Source of the DNA: CAKVLS01 sp045651685
GTDB lineage: Bacteria > Bacillota > Clostridia > Christensenellales > UBA1242
Length of the DNA stretch: 64,000 nucleotides
Assembly: GCA_045651685.1 (NCBI GenBank)
Contig: JAZRSV010000023.1
Location: forward strand, 1 to 64,000
Direction of reading: 5' to 3'
This document shows positions 1-15,200 of the stretch, in pieces (position 1 is the first letter of the stretch; every line of letters starts with the position of its first letter). Made by a program: the position numbers and the translations under genes. Below the pieces are notes generated by a model. It was not told the DNA's origin and searched no databases. It was given only the letters and a program-made list of their open reading frames with translations.

Positions 1-180
1 TAGACTAAAAATAACAAAAAATTTACATCAAAAATACATCAAATTTCAATAAAAAAACATCAAAAATTTTGTATTTTGAAAGCCAAAATTAATAAAAATT
101 TTTGCATTTTTTTGATAAGTTTTTTATGTTTTTTATACTAAAAATTGCTTATATTTTTATCAAAATTTTATAAAAAAATA

Positions 181-215
181 AAAAAAGAAAAGGCATTTTT
201 TGCCTTTTCTTTTTT
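181..215 (-). terminator. Intrinsic terminator of the giant lipoprotein gene
   Basis: A perfect 10-bp stem (AGAAAAGGCA at 186-195 with its complement at 201-210) and a 5-base loop, followed on the minus strand by a T run, lies directly after the stop codon of the giant gene. Confidence 0.85.
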
Positions 216-222
216 ATTAATA

Positions 223-3200
223 TTAAGCTGCAGAAGCGCCGCTTACCCACTTGCCTTTGTAAGAATTAATACATGTCTTAAAGCAGTTGTTATAGATACC
301 ATCGTTATAACCGATGTTCCACAATTGCCAATCGTCATCCCATGCAGAATATCCATAACCACCAGCACCACCACTTATTGTATAGTCACAATAATCGGTA
401 TTTGCTGTTGTACATCCTGACATTGAGAAGTGACCTGTATCATAACCTACCAAGCCACTGGTTGTACATGCAGAAGTTGTCCATACTTGGAATTGATAGT
501 CCCAAGGAACTGGGCCACGCCAGTTAAGGTGCTCTTCTGTCTTTACATAGTGATAAATAATAATATTTTCATCATTAATGTTGTAATAACCATATGGTTT
601 GCCAGTATTTTTACAGCTGCTTAAAGAAGAGTCGCCTTCTGCTTTACCAACAATACCACCAGCACATGATTGTCCTTCGGTAGATTCTAGAGAATTGTTG
701 TACAAGCCACAGTTGGTATCTGGTCTAGAAATATCACCATTGCCTTGTCCTGTGATAGAACCCATCTCTATGTAAGTCTTAACACTTGCACTGTTAGTAC
801 ATGAAGTAAGTGATGCACCATTAGTACAACCAACAATACCACCACCATACACATTTTTGCTTGTTGTTGACAAGCTGTCTGCAGTGACAGAGCCACTGTT
901 AGAACAATCTTTAATTGTAGTGCCATCGGCATAGCCAATTACACCACCAACGCGCATTGTGCCAGTATCTTTGTTTGTCATAGAAATTGTACCAGTGTTA
1001 GTACAGCTACTAATAGTGACATTGCTTGCATATGCAGCAACACCACCAGCGTCATTTACTTCACCAGATATGTTAGAAGCTGCTGTACAACTAGACATAT
1101 CTGCAGCTGTTCTACCTACGATAGAGCCTATTCTTAAGCATTTCATACTCTTAATAATGCAATCAGAGGTCTCAATAGAACTCAACGAACCAGATGCATA
1201 ACCTGCAAATGTTGCAAAGTCTGCACTTGAGTTGATAGCTTTTACATTGGTAGATTTGTTGTTTGTATCAAAGTTAACAAGTTTTATGCTAGATACACCA
1301 GACGCATCACCAGCAAAAGAGCCAAAGTATTTTTCAGAGTTTAAGCTGAAGTCTACAAATGTCATAGAATCTCTTGTTACAGTGATTGTTATAGATGCAG
1401 TGCTACCTGACAACTTACCAAATACCATACCACCTGCGTGTGTAGGTTCTAGAGTGATAGTTTTGTAAGAGCCATTGTTAATAGCTGTTTGTACATTAGT
1501 TGTCACATTGCCACTATACTCACCATAGATACCACCAGCATATTTTGCTTTTATGGTACGACTCTCTACAGTATTATCAGAAATAGAAGCGTCGCCAGCC
1601 AAATATCCAAGCACACCACCTGCATAAGAAGTGTCTGCAGAAGCGTAAATGTTTTTGCTTGCACTTACTTTGTTAGAAGTAATAGTTGCAGCAGTAGGAC
1701 TTGTTAGGTAACCAACTATACCACCTGCGTATGTAGTAGAAGTAATCTCCATATTAACTTCGCAGTTTGTGATACTAATTGTACCTGCGTTAACAGTACC
1801 AATTATACCACCTGCTGTCTCTACTGTATCGCTACCAATAGCAATCTTTGTATCACAATCGTCGATAGATAGTGATGTTGGAGAGTTAGCATAACCAACC
1901 ATGCCGCCAGCAGCACCAGAAGCATCAGAAGATGTAACTTTACGAGAAGTATTGCTTGCAAGAATACATTTAGATAGAGACAAGTTAGAGCTTACTCTAC
2001 CAACTATACCACCTACATTAAAACCTGTAGTAGCGGTTGTTTCTATCTGTATATTAGTAATTGCAGAACCAGAATCGCCTGCACTTTCACCAACAACTGC
2101 ACCAGTATAGTGACCAGTAAATGTACCAGCAATCTTGGTGTTTTTGTTAGTAGATTCTACTTTTGATAGACCCTTCATATATCCAGCTACGCCACCTACA
2201 GTACCATCAACAGTTATTGTTGGAAGCACTTGTGCAGAAGTAGGAGCAGAAGAGTGAACAAATTGTACAGTAGAACTTTCCATACAACCTACTACACCAC
2301 CTACATAAACATTAGTTCTGTCTGTTGCAGTGGCAGTAATTGTTTTTGCCTCAATTTTTGGAGTAGTAATAGTTGCATTTTTCAAATAACCTACAGCACC
2401 ACCAATAGCATGTTCTGAAGCACTTAATGTGCCAAGAGACATAGTATTAGTGCTCTTTATTGTAGCATTTTTTAATTCTGAGCTAGAATCCATATAACCT
2501 ATCGCACCACCAACATAAGCTGCGTTAGATGCAGTGACGGTCATAGAATTTGCTGTAGAAGTAAAGTTTTCAAACAAAATTTCACCAGTAGAATAACCTA
2601 TCAAACCACCAATATAAGCGTGAGATGAAGTTGTTGTAGCTGTGAAAGTTTTGTTTCCACTGGTTAGACCTTTTACGGTGACAGTTTTGCCATTTTTGTT
2701 AAGGTAACCAATAATACCGCCACCCTTGCTCATAGGTGTAGCAGAATCACCCAATGTAACAGCTACATTAAGAGTAATTGTTTCTATTTTTACCTCGGCA
2801 TTTGGACTAACTTGACCAAAATATCCACCAGCATTTAGGCCATTTACAGTCATTGCACTCAAATCAAATGCATTGTTAAATGTACCAGATTTTACAAAAC
2901 CAATAACACCACCGGCAGAACCAGAAGCGCCACTAGCAGTAATAGTGATCATACTAGCATTTTTGCTAGAAACAATTGCAGAAGTTGATAATGTACCAGT
3001 AGCAAATGTACCAAATACACCACCAGCATTGTTTGTTGCAGAAATTGATGTTGCCTCGTTAGTAAGTGTAGTATATTGTTTAATATCTATAGACTCACCT
3101 GCGATACCACCTGCAGTTTCTACACCAACAACATTAGCTTTGTTTACAATTGTAGAGGTATATGTCATAGCATTTGCTTTACCTGCAATACCACCAGCAT

Positions 3201-6200
3201 TTTTTACAGTAGCAGTGACAGTAGCAGCTGCTGCATTAGTAACGGTATTTAGTGTGACAGAATCCATCTCACCACCGATACCACCTGCATTGTGCACAGC
3301 AGTGACAGTACCACTATTTGTAGAAGCTTTTATTTCGCCTGCATAAGCATAGCCTACAAAACCACCTGCAACATAACCACTTATTGCACCAGAGTTTGTG
3401 CTCTCTGATATTTTTGCAGAAGTGACATGACCTACTATACCACCTGCAGTAGAAGCTTTTGTAGAAATATCTGCATCTGCAGTAGTAATGTTAGTTGTAT
3501 TTGTAATAGAACCAGTGTTGCTAGCTACTTTGATAGATTCGCCACTACCAGAATATACAAATTTACCAATAATACCACCCATGTGATCTGCAGAAAGATT
3601 GATGTTGCTTGAGTTAGAAACATTAGCAAATGCAATATCAACTCTTGCTTCACCAGCAATACCACCAATAACAGCACCAGATGTTTTGTCAGATGCTACT
3701 GTTGTAGTATTGGCAAATGTACCACTATTAGATGCTTGATTGATAGTTGTTTGTTGTTGAATTCTACCAACGATACCACCTTGATAAGTAGTTGTTGAAT
3801 CAATAGCACTATATGAACCTGTATTTAGTGATACAGAACCTTGATTGATAACATATTCGATAGAAGATGTATTTGTTGTGCTGCTTGCGATATGTGCAAC
3901 GATACCAGCTGCAGCATCGCCATTTGCATCTGCATTACATGTCACAGATTCGGTATTGGTTAGTTTGTTAGAAGTTGTACCTTTTATGGTTGACTTGTCC
4001 ATAGTACCAACAATACCACCTGCATATGTTTGACCTGCAACATTATCAGATGCTACTGGAGAAGTAGCTGTAGCGTTGTTGTATTCGATAGTACTGTTTG
4101 ATAGAGATGCAACGATACCACCAGCAATATCAGCAGATATTGTACCAGTAGCTGATACTGTTGTATTAGTAAGGGTCGATCCTGATGTTGCAATACCAAC
4201 AACACCACCTGCATAACTTGCTGCAGAAATTGCACCAGTAGTTATAACTTTACATGTAGTAATTGTTGTTTTTTCTGCTTTTGCAACCAAACCACCGATT
4301 GTGTCGCCAGTAGCTGCTAAAACAGCTTTTGTCTCGATAGAAACTAACTTACAATCTTTTGCAACTGCGATAAAACCAGCTGTGCTATCTTCACCGGTTA
4401 CAGTCACATTAGTATTAATACCAATGCCTGTTGTTGATGCATCATTGTTTGCACCAAAGCTATTTGCATAACCGATATAAGCACCAGCATAATTACCTGT
4501 TACAGTGACTGTTGTAATGTTCTTAAATGCATTTGTCTTATCTTTTAAGATAATCTTACCACCAGTATAGTAGCCTACAAAACCACCAACATAACCTTGA
4601 GTGTTAGTCACGCTAAAGCTACTGCCTTCGATGTCACAATTTTTGATTGTACCACCTAGCATATAACCTACAAGACCACCACTAAAGTAAAAGTCGTGTG
4701 CTGAAGTGCCTTTGTCCGGAGATTGATTAAACTTATCTGCGCTATCGCCAGAAACATTATAAGTAGCACCGTCTAGTTTGTCAGTTTTTACTATAATATT
4801 TTCTAATGTAGCAACATCGCCAGAGTCAGATTGCATTTGAGCTGCTAATAGACCTGTTTGAGAGAATGCATGTGTCAAAGTAAAGTTATAAGCGTTTGCT
4901 TGGTCTGCGAACACTCTAAACAAGCCGTTTTTAGAATTCATATCTTTTAGTTTCTTACCGTTGCCGTTAAAGTCGCCACGGAAGAATACGCCATTTTCGT
5001 CCCAAGTATCAGACCAGTTATCATATGCTGCAAACGAGAAGTCGTTCATAACAATGTACCAGCTCTTAACTTGTTCGATATGGTCACTTAATACAAATGC
5101 TTCTAATATACCTGCGTTAGTTACTTGATATGGGCTGTTGTCAAAACCGTTAGTTTTGTTGCCATCTGATGGCTTACCATTACCAGTATATAACATCAAT
5201 AGCAATCTTGCTTTACCTGCTGGGCTTGTTACAGTGTAGTCTAGGTTAACAACACCATAGCCATAGTTAAACCAAGTATTTGTCATTGATTGAGTATATT
5301 GTGCTGCAAGAGTACTGTTTGCAATAACATTGATTGGATAGTTGTTTTCGTACCAATTGCCGTTAATGCTTATTGTTTTTGCCAAAACACCACTATCGTT
5401 TAGTTCATAAATACTAGACAAACTAGAAGTTTGTATACTTGCAACAGCTGTGCTAGTTTTTGACTCTTTATGGCTACCAACATATGCGTTGATGTCATAA
5501 TAGTTGTATTTTTGTGTGCCAGAATTGGTTATTGCAAAAGGATAAATGTTATCTTCTTGACCTTCGCCACCAAAGATATTAGCTACTGTATAGCAGCTTG
5601 TCACAATACCTGTATTATTGCCAACAAAACCAGAAGCTTTGCCGGTAGAGTCTGTAGTGACAAGACCTGTTGCGTGGCAAGAAATGATACCACCTGCGTT
5701 TTGGAATACCAAACCAGCTGCTTGCTTGCCGGTAGAAGCTGTAACGGTTGCTATTGAGAAGCAATCCATAACAACACCATTATTAACGCCAACCAAGCCC
5801 GCTACGCTATCACCAGTTATAGAACCAGAAACACCACAAGCAATAATCAAACCATTGTTTGTCTTTGCAAGAATACCTGCGTTGTTTACGCCACTAATGT
5901 TTGCGCCTTGTATTAACATACCAGAAACAACTGCATATTGACTGATATTTTCAAATGCTGGAGCTCTGAAGTTAGTGTTTTTAATTGCAAAACCATCTGC
6001 AATTAAGAATGCACCTTCTGGTAAAACTACTGCTGAAGCAACAGTATAGTCACCAGTTAGTCTGTAGTAATTGTGTCTTTGATAACTAAAGCCACTACCT
6101 ACTACTTCGGTTGGGTTAAGCTTGGTGCCGTCAACTTGTGTAAATTGACCACTAGCTGTACCAACATAATGTCTTGCGCGAGAATAATAGTAAGAAGTAA

Positions 6201-9200
6201 ATGCACTTTGAGATACTGTTAATTCTAACACGCTGCTCATATAATTTTTGATTAAGTTAAGTTCGGTTGGATATTGCATAATTAAGTTTACTCTATCAAC
6301 CAAACCATATGTTGGATCACCAGAAACAGGATCTGTAACAGTGTCAAGAGCTGATTGGCTAACATTGACAGTGTTAGAGTTAACTACTGCTGTTGCAAAG
6401 TATTGATTTGTATACATTGCAAAGATTGATTCGTTATAATACAAACCATCATATTTAACACCGGTATCACTAACAACACCAAATAGTTGACCTATCTTGT
6501 GCTCTACTAATTTACCAGAAGAAAGCTCAATATTAGCTACATCTGGATAATATACAGTCACAGCTGCAACTGCACCATTAGTTGCATCAGAAGGTCTGTA
6601 GTTTTTGATAGAACCTGCGATACCACCATATGTCACGGCTCTTGCATTCATGTTAGAAGCAGTCTTTTTGCTCTTTATTGTCACTGTAGAATATACAACT
6701 GTATTAGCTACTGTTAATACATTGGCACTTGCATTACCAATAACACCACCAGCGATAATAGAATTGTCATCTTCGGTCACAATTAGATCTGGAGTAACAA
6801 ATGCATAGTTAATACCTACTTCGCTAGAACCAGAAGCTGATGTCTCAACTGCACCAATAACGCCACCAATACCATTAAATACACCATATTGAGAGTAAAC
6901 TTTGATACTGTGAGCTTCTTGTATAGCGTTGGTTATTGTCACACCATAAGTAGTACCAATAATACCACCAACATTGTACTTACAAGTAGCTTTTACAGCG
7001 TCTTCGTCTTCAAAATGAATGTTAGCATTAGAAACTAAATTGTTAAGTTGAGTATAGGTATTTTTACCAATCAAGCCACCAAGGTTAACTTCACATTTCT
7101 TTATAGCATAAACAAATATGTCGCCAACAGCTTGATCTGGATTTTCTTTGTCATAAGCATGAACATCTGCATTTTTGTTTTTGTAAGACAAACCATCGGC
7201 AGGCATTTCGTTAATACCAATTACACCACCTACGGTTGATTTGCTCTTAATATACAATTCCATCTTAATGTTATAAACATTTAGACTCTTTAGTTCGCTA
7301 ACTTGGTCAGAGTCAGAAGATAGCAATGCTTGAGCAGAACCTACTACACCACCAATAAACATGTCTTGTTTGTTAGTAGCTGCATCAATAACTGTATTGT
7401 CAGAGTCGTAACCAACTCTAAATAATGTTTCTGTATTAGAACCTGGTTTGCCAAATGTGATGTTAGTTAATGTACCAGCTAGATAACCTACTACACCACC
7501 AGCGTACAAGTTGCTTGTGTTTGCAAGTGCACTACCGCTTTCGGCAATTTCGATAGAACCTGTCACTTTTGAGTTGGTGATTGTGCCTAGGTGTCTACCA
7601 GAGATACCACCAAAGAATACATTTGCATCTGCAGGTAAAATGTCTGCAGAATATTTTGATTTGATATTAATGTTAAATGAACTATCACTTATTGTCACAT
7701 TGTTTGCGTTAGCAACGATACCACCAAAGTAGTTTGCGTTAGTCACGATGTCTTTACCATCCATAACAACGCTCTTTTGGCTACCACCCTTACCAACATA
7801 AATGAAGTTTTTGTTAACATTGTCATCATCAGATGTATCATTATCTACATAGAATAAGTCTTCATCACTGTCTTTAATTCTTGTCTTTAGATAATGAGAA
7901 TGTTGTATCATCTTGATGTTGTCATAAATATGAACATTACCTACAACTGTGTTAGTTGCATTGCCCAAGAAGATAGATGATCTTGTGTTTACAGCACGGC
8001 CTGTTTCTTCATCAACAGAGTAGTTTTCGATATAGTCAGAAACTACTATATTAAAGTCTTGGAAGTGAGCATTTGTAACACTTGTAAACAATGAAGTGTC
8101 ACTCTTGCCGTTACTTTCGATAACTAGATTAAATAGTATTGGTTTTCTTGGATTCTTGCCGTCTTCGTCTTTTATTGTATTACCAATAATAGTACCACGG
8201 AAGTTAGAACCAATATTAATTAGTTGACCAGTTAGGTTAGTGCCTTCTTTATTAAAGTCTAGGTCGTTCATAATAACATATGTACGACTTGATGCTGGGT
8301 CTTCATTGATAATACTTAAGAATTCTTCTGCAGTATAGATAGAAGAAATGTTAGGTATATAACCAAATCTTAATGATAGCAATGCTCTAGTATCATCAAA
8401 TAACCATACACGGTCTGACCATACTGTTGTAGAGAAGATTGATTGTTTTGCATCTGATACAACACCAGCTTGAACTGTCATCAAATCTTTATATACATCT
8501 TGAGATATCAAGTTGCTTGGGTTTTGTTCGGTGTAGTAATAAAGTTTGTTATTGCTCTCACCTGTCAAATTTTCACAACCTGTATATAGACTAATATAAT
8601 CTCTATCAGAGTTTTTGTTATATCCTTTATAAATCTTATCAAAGAAGAATGTACCTGCACCACTCTTACCAAAGTCTTTTACATAACCTTCGTAAGCATT
8701 GTATTTTACAGTATTTGTAGAGTCATGATATGGAGCATAAATTGCACCAATTTTTACTTTTACATTTTCACCATCAACATTAGTGTAGCTTCTACCATAT
8801 ACTTCGGTATATTCTACAAGAGCTTCAAAGTCTGCTCCGTTCCATGCGTTAATAGCAACTACATTAGAAAGTTCTAATTCATAACTACTATCACCTGCAG
8901 AAACAACAACTGTTTCTACATAGAAGTTATTGTTAGTGTTATCTAACAATTGACCAATAATTTGACCAAAGTAAGTATCTTCTTTGGTTAGGTTGCCCAT
9001 TATAGTAGCTGTTGTATAAACATTGGTCAAACTACCAATATGAGTAGCACCAACGATACCACCGATTCTTGTTGCTTCGCTATTTCTTAAGTCTACACGG
9101 TTGTAGCAGTTTTTGATAGCGCCGCTATTGGTATATCTGCTACCGATATTGATACCAGTTATACCACCAAGATATGTTGGTTTGCCTGTGTACAATGTTT

Positions 9201-12200
9201 CGTTGCCTCTAGCAATGTTAGCTGTACCAGTCACCAAACTTTGAAGATAACCATCAAGTTCTTTTTGTCTTTCTTCTGCATGAGATACATATACTTGCTC
9301 AATAAAGCCATAGTTAATAGCAGATATACCACCTGCAGCAACTGTTGAGTTGATATAGTGGTTTACACTAGATTCGTATACTACAAAAGAACCTTCCTTA
9401 AAGTATGTTTGTTCGCCGATAAATCCAAATACACCACCAGCAAACTCTGCTTCGATGTTTACTTCGTTATCAAGGACGATACCTTTTTCTAGAGAAGTAA
9501 ATAATTGTAGTGTACCAACATTGGCAGAACGAACATTAACCTTTGCAATGCTCTTTCTAGCGTTGCTATCGTCGGCTGTGCCGTCAGAATTGAACGCTTG
9601 CAGCAAATCTATTACGCCAGCAATACCGCCTGCATAAGATACATTATTAGGCAAATATTGAAGTCTTAAGTTGTTGTCAGAAGAAGTTGAACCTTCGATT
9701 TTTGCTGGTGGGATAATGTAGTTCCATAGCTCACCAGACTTAACGATATTTGTTGAAGTTTCTGAAGTATAACTTGCAAGAACTGCAACATTTGATTGAA
9801 TATTGTTTGCATAGTGAAGGTTTTTTTCATCACTAGACAATATGATACCAGCAAGACCACCAACAAAGTTTTTGCCAGAAACGGCAGCGCCTTCTGCGGC
9901 AGCAACGATGTTGATATTGTTGATATCACTATCTACAATAACACCAGCAAGTGCACCTACGGCAATACCGTTGGTTGAGCTTACTTTGCTTATTGTTAGA
10001 GATAAGTTTTTAACACCAACACTGTTTAATGACTTAAACAAACCAAACGCAGTGTTTGAAGCACTCTCATCGCTCAATAGTATATTGTACATATACATAT
10101 TGTTGCCATCAAATATAGATTTTGAATTGATCAAAGAAGAATATTCGAAGCTAGATGATGTAGCAGTCACACCGGTAAAGTCAATGTTAGTGACAAGTCT
10201 TATGTTGCCTGTATACTTAACATTAACATTTTCGATTGTTGTAGATGAGCTTAAGATATCGCTAAACAAATTGTTGTACTCAGTAGCACTGGTGATAATT
10301 TGAGGATTGTTAGCAGAACCTTTTTCAAAATCTTGTACATAGATATAAGAATACAAGTTAGGGTTAGTATCATCTACTCTCAAAACTCTCAAAGATATTG
10401 CGATATTGTTAGCAGAGATAAGTTCTGGATAACCATTGCTGGTTGTACCACCTTCACCCTCGCCAGAACCAGTATTGCTTACCTTCATAGCCCAGATAGC
10501 GCCAGAAACCATTTTTTCTGCATAGTTTTCGTTATCAAAGCTAAAGCCAGCAAAGCTACCTTTTTCGATAAATTCGTTAGTATTAATATCTATTTCAGAA
10601 TCTTCTAACTCTAGTGATTGAGAAATAGAATATGCTGGGTCGTAGTCGTCATAAATGTTTTCTTTTGCTTCTAGCAAGAAATAACACTTATCAACTACGC
10701 CTTGGTTTTGAACATCGCCACTAATTGGTGATACACCAACAAATGCGCCATGTGTTGTGATATTTGATTTTAGTTTACTTACAGAATAGCTTGTTTCTAT
10801 TCTTGCGTTTTCTGCGTTGATAAATACAAAGCCGCCGGCATTTAGGTTGCCAAACTCTGTAAGTTGTACAGAAGAAGTAATGTTGTGACGATTTGCAGCA
10901 AACATTGGGTTGCCGTTTAGGTTAAGTGCTGCATAGCTGTTGCTAATTACACCACCGTTGTTATAAACAAAACCTGCAATATTTGCATTAGAGAATAGAC
11001 CACCACCCATTCTTCTGCTTGCGTTAACATCGTTACTAGTAATAGTTACTGTAGTACCTTCGGCGTTAACTTGTTGTTGACTTAATAGATAGTTGTATGC
11101 AGAGTTTAGATAAAGCTCTTCTTCCCAACCTGCTGCATATGATCCGTATATTGCACCAGTGTTAACAGCTGCAAAGCCACCAACTTGTGTATAGTTAGAA
11201 CCATATGTTGTAATTTCTATTTGTCCATTTTTGAAGTAGCAGCTACTGATAATACCTGTGTTGCTTCCTACAAAGCCACCGATATTGCCGCTACCAGCAA
11301 CTCTCATCAATGTGACAGGAGCAGTATATTCGTAAACAGACTCGCCATAAGTAGTACCGTTATTATCTCTTGGAGTGATAATAGTTACACTTTCTCTACC
11401 TACTCTGCTGTTTGTAATCTTACCGTCAGCTCCGTTTTTACCAACAAAAGCACCAATGTTGCTTTCAACAATAGTTCCGTCTATTTGTACAGAAGATTGA
11501 ATATTGAATGTGTATTTGATATATGGATACTTTTTGTCAGCAGTAAGAGTCTTACTGTCTACACTAGCGCCAGACTCGTTAACTACCATTTGTGGATATA
11601 CACTCAATACATCACAGTTAGTAATAATACCATTGTTAACGGCGGCGATACCACCAAAGTTGATCGTTGCATAGTTAACCAAGTTTAGTGGAGTTTGTTG
11701 ATTGTTGTAGTATGCAACAATCACATTCTTAATTATTGTGTTCTTTTCTACCGTGTCAAACAGACCTAAATTAATCGCGTTAGAAACAGAACCTGACGAA
11801 TTGTCGTCATACTCAAAGTTTTTGATAGTGATAATTTTGTTATTACCATCTAAACTTGCAATAGTAGTTTTGATTGGAGTATGTCTTTCGATGGTTATAT
11901 CTGACATTAAGATATAGTTGCCATTTTCTGACATACCATACAAATCGCTCAATGTGTAGATAGGTATAGGTCTATCTGCATTAGAATCTGCATTAACTTG
12001 TACTGTAAATTGTTTTGTAAAGTAAGAAACATTGCCAGCAACCAAGTTAGGGTTGTCTGTAAACATCAACATACCACCGTTGCCACTCAAATCGGCAGGT
12101 GTATAGTAATAATAGAATGACAATTGCATTAGTACTGCACCAGCTTGTGTAGAACCAACCAATGATATAATTGCCGAATTAGAACCAACAAATGTTTTGT

Positions 12201-15200
12201 TTATTGTAAATGGCAATGTCAATGATGCATCATCAATGTTTACGGTATTACCGTTAGAACGAACATATTTCCAGTAAGAAATTTTTTGAGCACCTGTGTC
12301 AGTTAATTGACGAGATATCTCTATAGATTTGTTGTTAATTTCTACAGAGTCACCATAACCAACAATTTTTGCTTTTAGCTCTATTGTGCTAGAAACTGTA
12401 AAGCTTAATAAGTTGTCAGAGTTTACTTTGTCGATTTCTACATCTTCCAAAACGACATCGACTACTCTAATTTTCTTTTTAGCAGTTATTGTTTCTATCT
12501 TACCATCGACATTGATAGTGTATGTTGCAACAATAACTATTGTGTCACCTATTTGAGCTGTTTGGTCTGTAATAATATTGTCGTCACCATCGATCACTTT
12601 CTTTAGATACAAAACACCATCGCTAGATAGTTGTGCAATATTTAAGTATTCGCTAGAACTTTGTGGTTCTGCCATAGAACGATAACCAAATTGAGTTAAA
12701 GTGATATCTCCAGTCAAGCCATCTGTCAATGATGCAGATACTGTAATAGTGTCACAGTTTGCTTGGCCTGCGTTTACTACAGAAATATAATCTCTGCTTG
12801 TAGTGATCTCAATACTTGGCAAATCGTTAACAACAAATTCGTGAGAATATCTATATGTACGACCATCTGCATATTCTGCATATAGATGCACATCAAACTT
12901 ATCTACGACATACAAACCAGAGCTTGATACCATTTGCAAATACAAGTTGCCATCAAAGTTGTATTTTTGATAAGTGATATAATATTGACTATCTTCAAAA
13001 ACTTCATCAGTTTTGATTAAGATATAATCGCCTTCGTATTTTATAGAAGGTGTCACTTCGTACTCTGACAAAACAACAACCTCTGTACCGAAGTAATTTG
13101 ACAAACGAATCAATCTATAGTTGTCTGGATTTTCATCTTGAACATATAGAGTTGGTGCAAAGATATAAACTTCTTTACGACCTTCGCCTTCTACCAAAAT
13201 AGAATTTACTGTATCAAGTACTAATTGAGAATAATTTACATATCCTTCAGAACCCTCTGTATGCAAATAGAAATCTTCAATACCTGCATATACTGGAGCT
13301 GTATTAATTTTTAGTATACCAAATCTACCTGGTATAATTGCATTGCTTGGTTTTTCTTCGAAAACAAAACCATTTGTAGTTGAGTTAACATTTTCAAACA
13401 AGTGATAACTTGCATCCATGTGCAACAACTCTTGTGGTACAATTTCGATCTCGATTGTTCCAGCAATGTTTTCGTTAGAACCAGCAACAACTTGCAAGTA
13501 GTAAGTAGAAGATTCTACATTGTATGCAAAGTTGTCTTTAATCTCAATAGCAACTGTTGCAGTATAGCTATTGGTTATATCCATAACAAAGTAAGAATTG
13601 CTAATACTAATCATCAAATTTGCTAGTAATGTATCAATTAATTCTTGCTCGTTTTGGATGCCGCCAGCCTCTGGCATTAGTTGATTTCCGTATCTATCGT
13701 ATATCAAAATGCCATCGACCACACGGTCGCCACCCTCAATTGTCACCAAATTAGGCTTATAAACATATCCTTGGCTATCAATTAGGTTTACAGTGACATA
13801 ATCGACTGATGAGTCGGTTTCTAGAGTAAATGCTACTTGTTGTGGTACATATTTTGTAATTTGAGTTTTGTTGTTTGGACTTAATGTGATGCCTGTAGCA
13901 CCAGAATAAACCGAAACATTAAATTTCAAATCACTAGCAGCACCAAAGTAAATTACTGGAGATACCAATCCTGGTAGTTGTTGAGAAACTGTTACGATAA
14001 CACTTTGACTTGCAGTTTCTAACTTACCAGTAATAATATCATTATTAATTTCTAAATAAGTTTCATCAGAAATTGTATAATTCACATCTACTGTTGGGTA
14101 AACAATTTGATCGTCGCAGTAGAATGTTGGATACAAGTTTTGAGTACCATTTTTTCTTACTGCTACTTCGTTGATGACTGGATTACCAAAACCATCATCA
14201 CCGTATAGCAAACCATCACCTGCTAGGTTAGCATTTGTAAATATTTGCATTGAAGTTATTTTTTGTACAACATAAACTGTCTTTACAACTTGCAAGCTTG
14301 TGTTAATACGAGAAGTAAATGTTAATGTTGCATTACCAATACCAGCTGTGATAATTTGACCATTGTTTGTAATCTTTATAACATTAGGATTGCTACTTGT
14401 CACAATCAAGCTAACTTGCTTGATTGATTCTGGAGTAACAGAAACACTATAAAGATCTGTAATGTTATAAATGTTGTAGTCTTCGTTGTTTGCACTATAC
14501 TTAATTAGCAAGTTGTCGTTTTCTAATCTTACCGCATCGATTGAAGGATCGATCGAAGTAGAAACAACTACTCTCATGCTTGTTGGTATAAGTTTAATAA
14601 ACAACGCTTCAAAAGCATCATCTATTGTTGTTACTGTATATTTTAATACTGGATATTTGTTGTTAACATTGTCAACATCTTCTTTCCAGTTTCTGGTTTC
14701 TGCAAAGTTAGAAGCAGCTGTTCTGTTGCTTACTACTGTTGTAGAACCGATATACCAAGCTGTTTGGTTACCTACATAGTTGCCAGTAACAGTGGTATAA
14801 ACATAATCGATACAAGCATCATTCATTCCAGTAGCGACTGCACCGACAATTGTACCAGAGAATGTTGTGGCACCAGGGTTTGGCTCTACTCTCAAAGCAC
14901 CCATAAAGTAGCAGTCTCTAATAGAAGAAGCACTAGCCAAATAACCTACAAGTCCACCTATACTTGATGAAACTGTTACATTAACATTAAGTTTTAGCTT
15001 TGAATAAGAATCTGTAATATTAGAAGTAATTGCATAACCAACCAAGCCACCAACATAACCTTCTAGGTCATTGTTGTTAACTTTTATATCATAGTTGTTA
15101 GCAGTACCAACATAAGTTACAGCATAAATATAAGAAATATTTACTGCTTGAGCACTACCAATTACACCACCAACTTTGTTGCGGGCTTGTATTAATATAT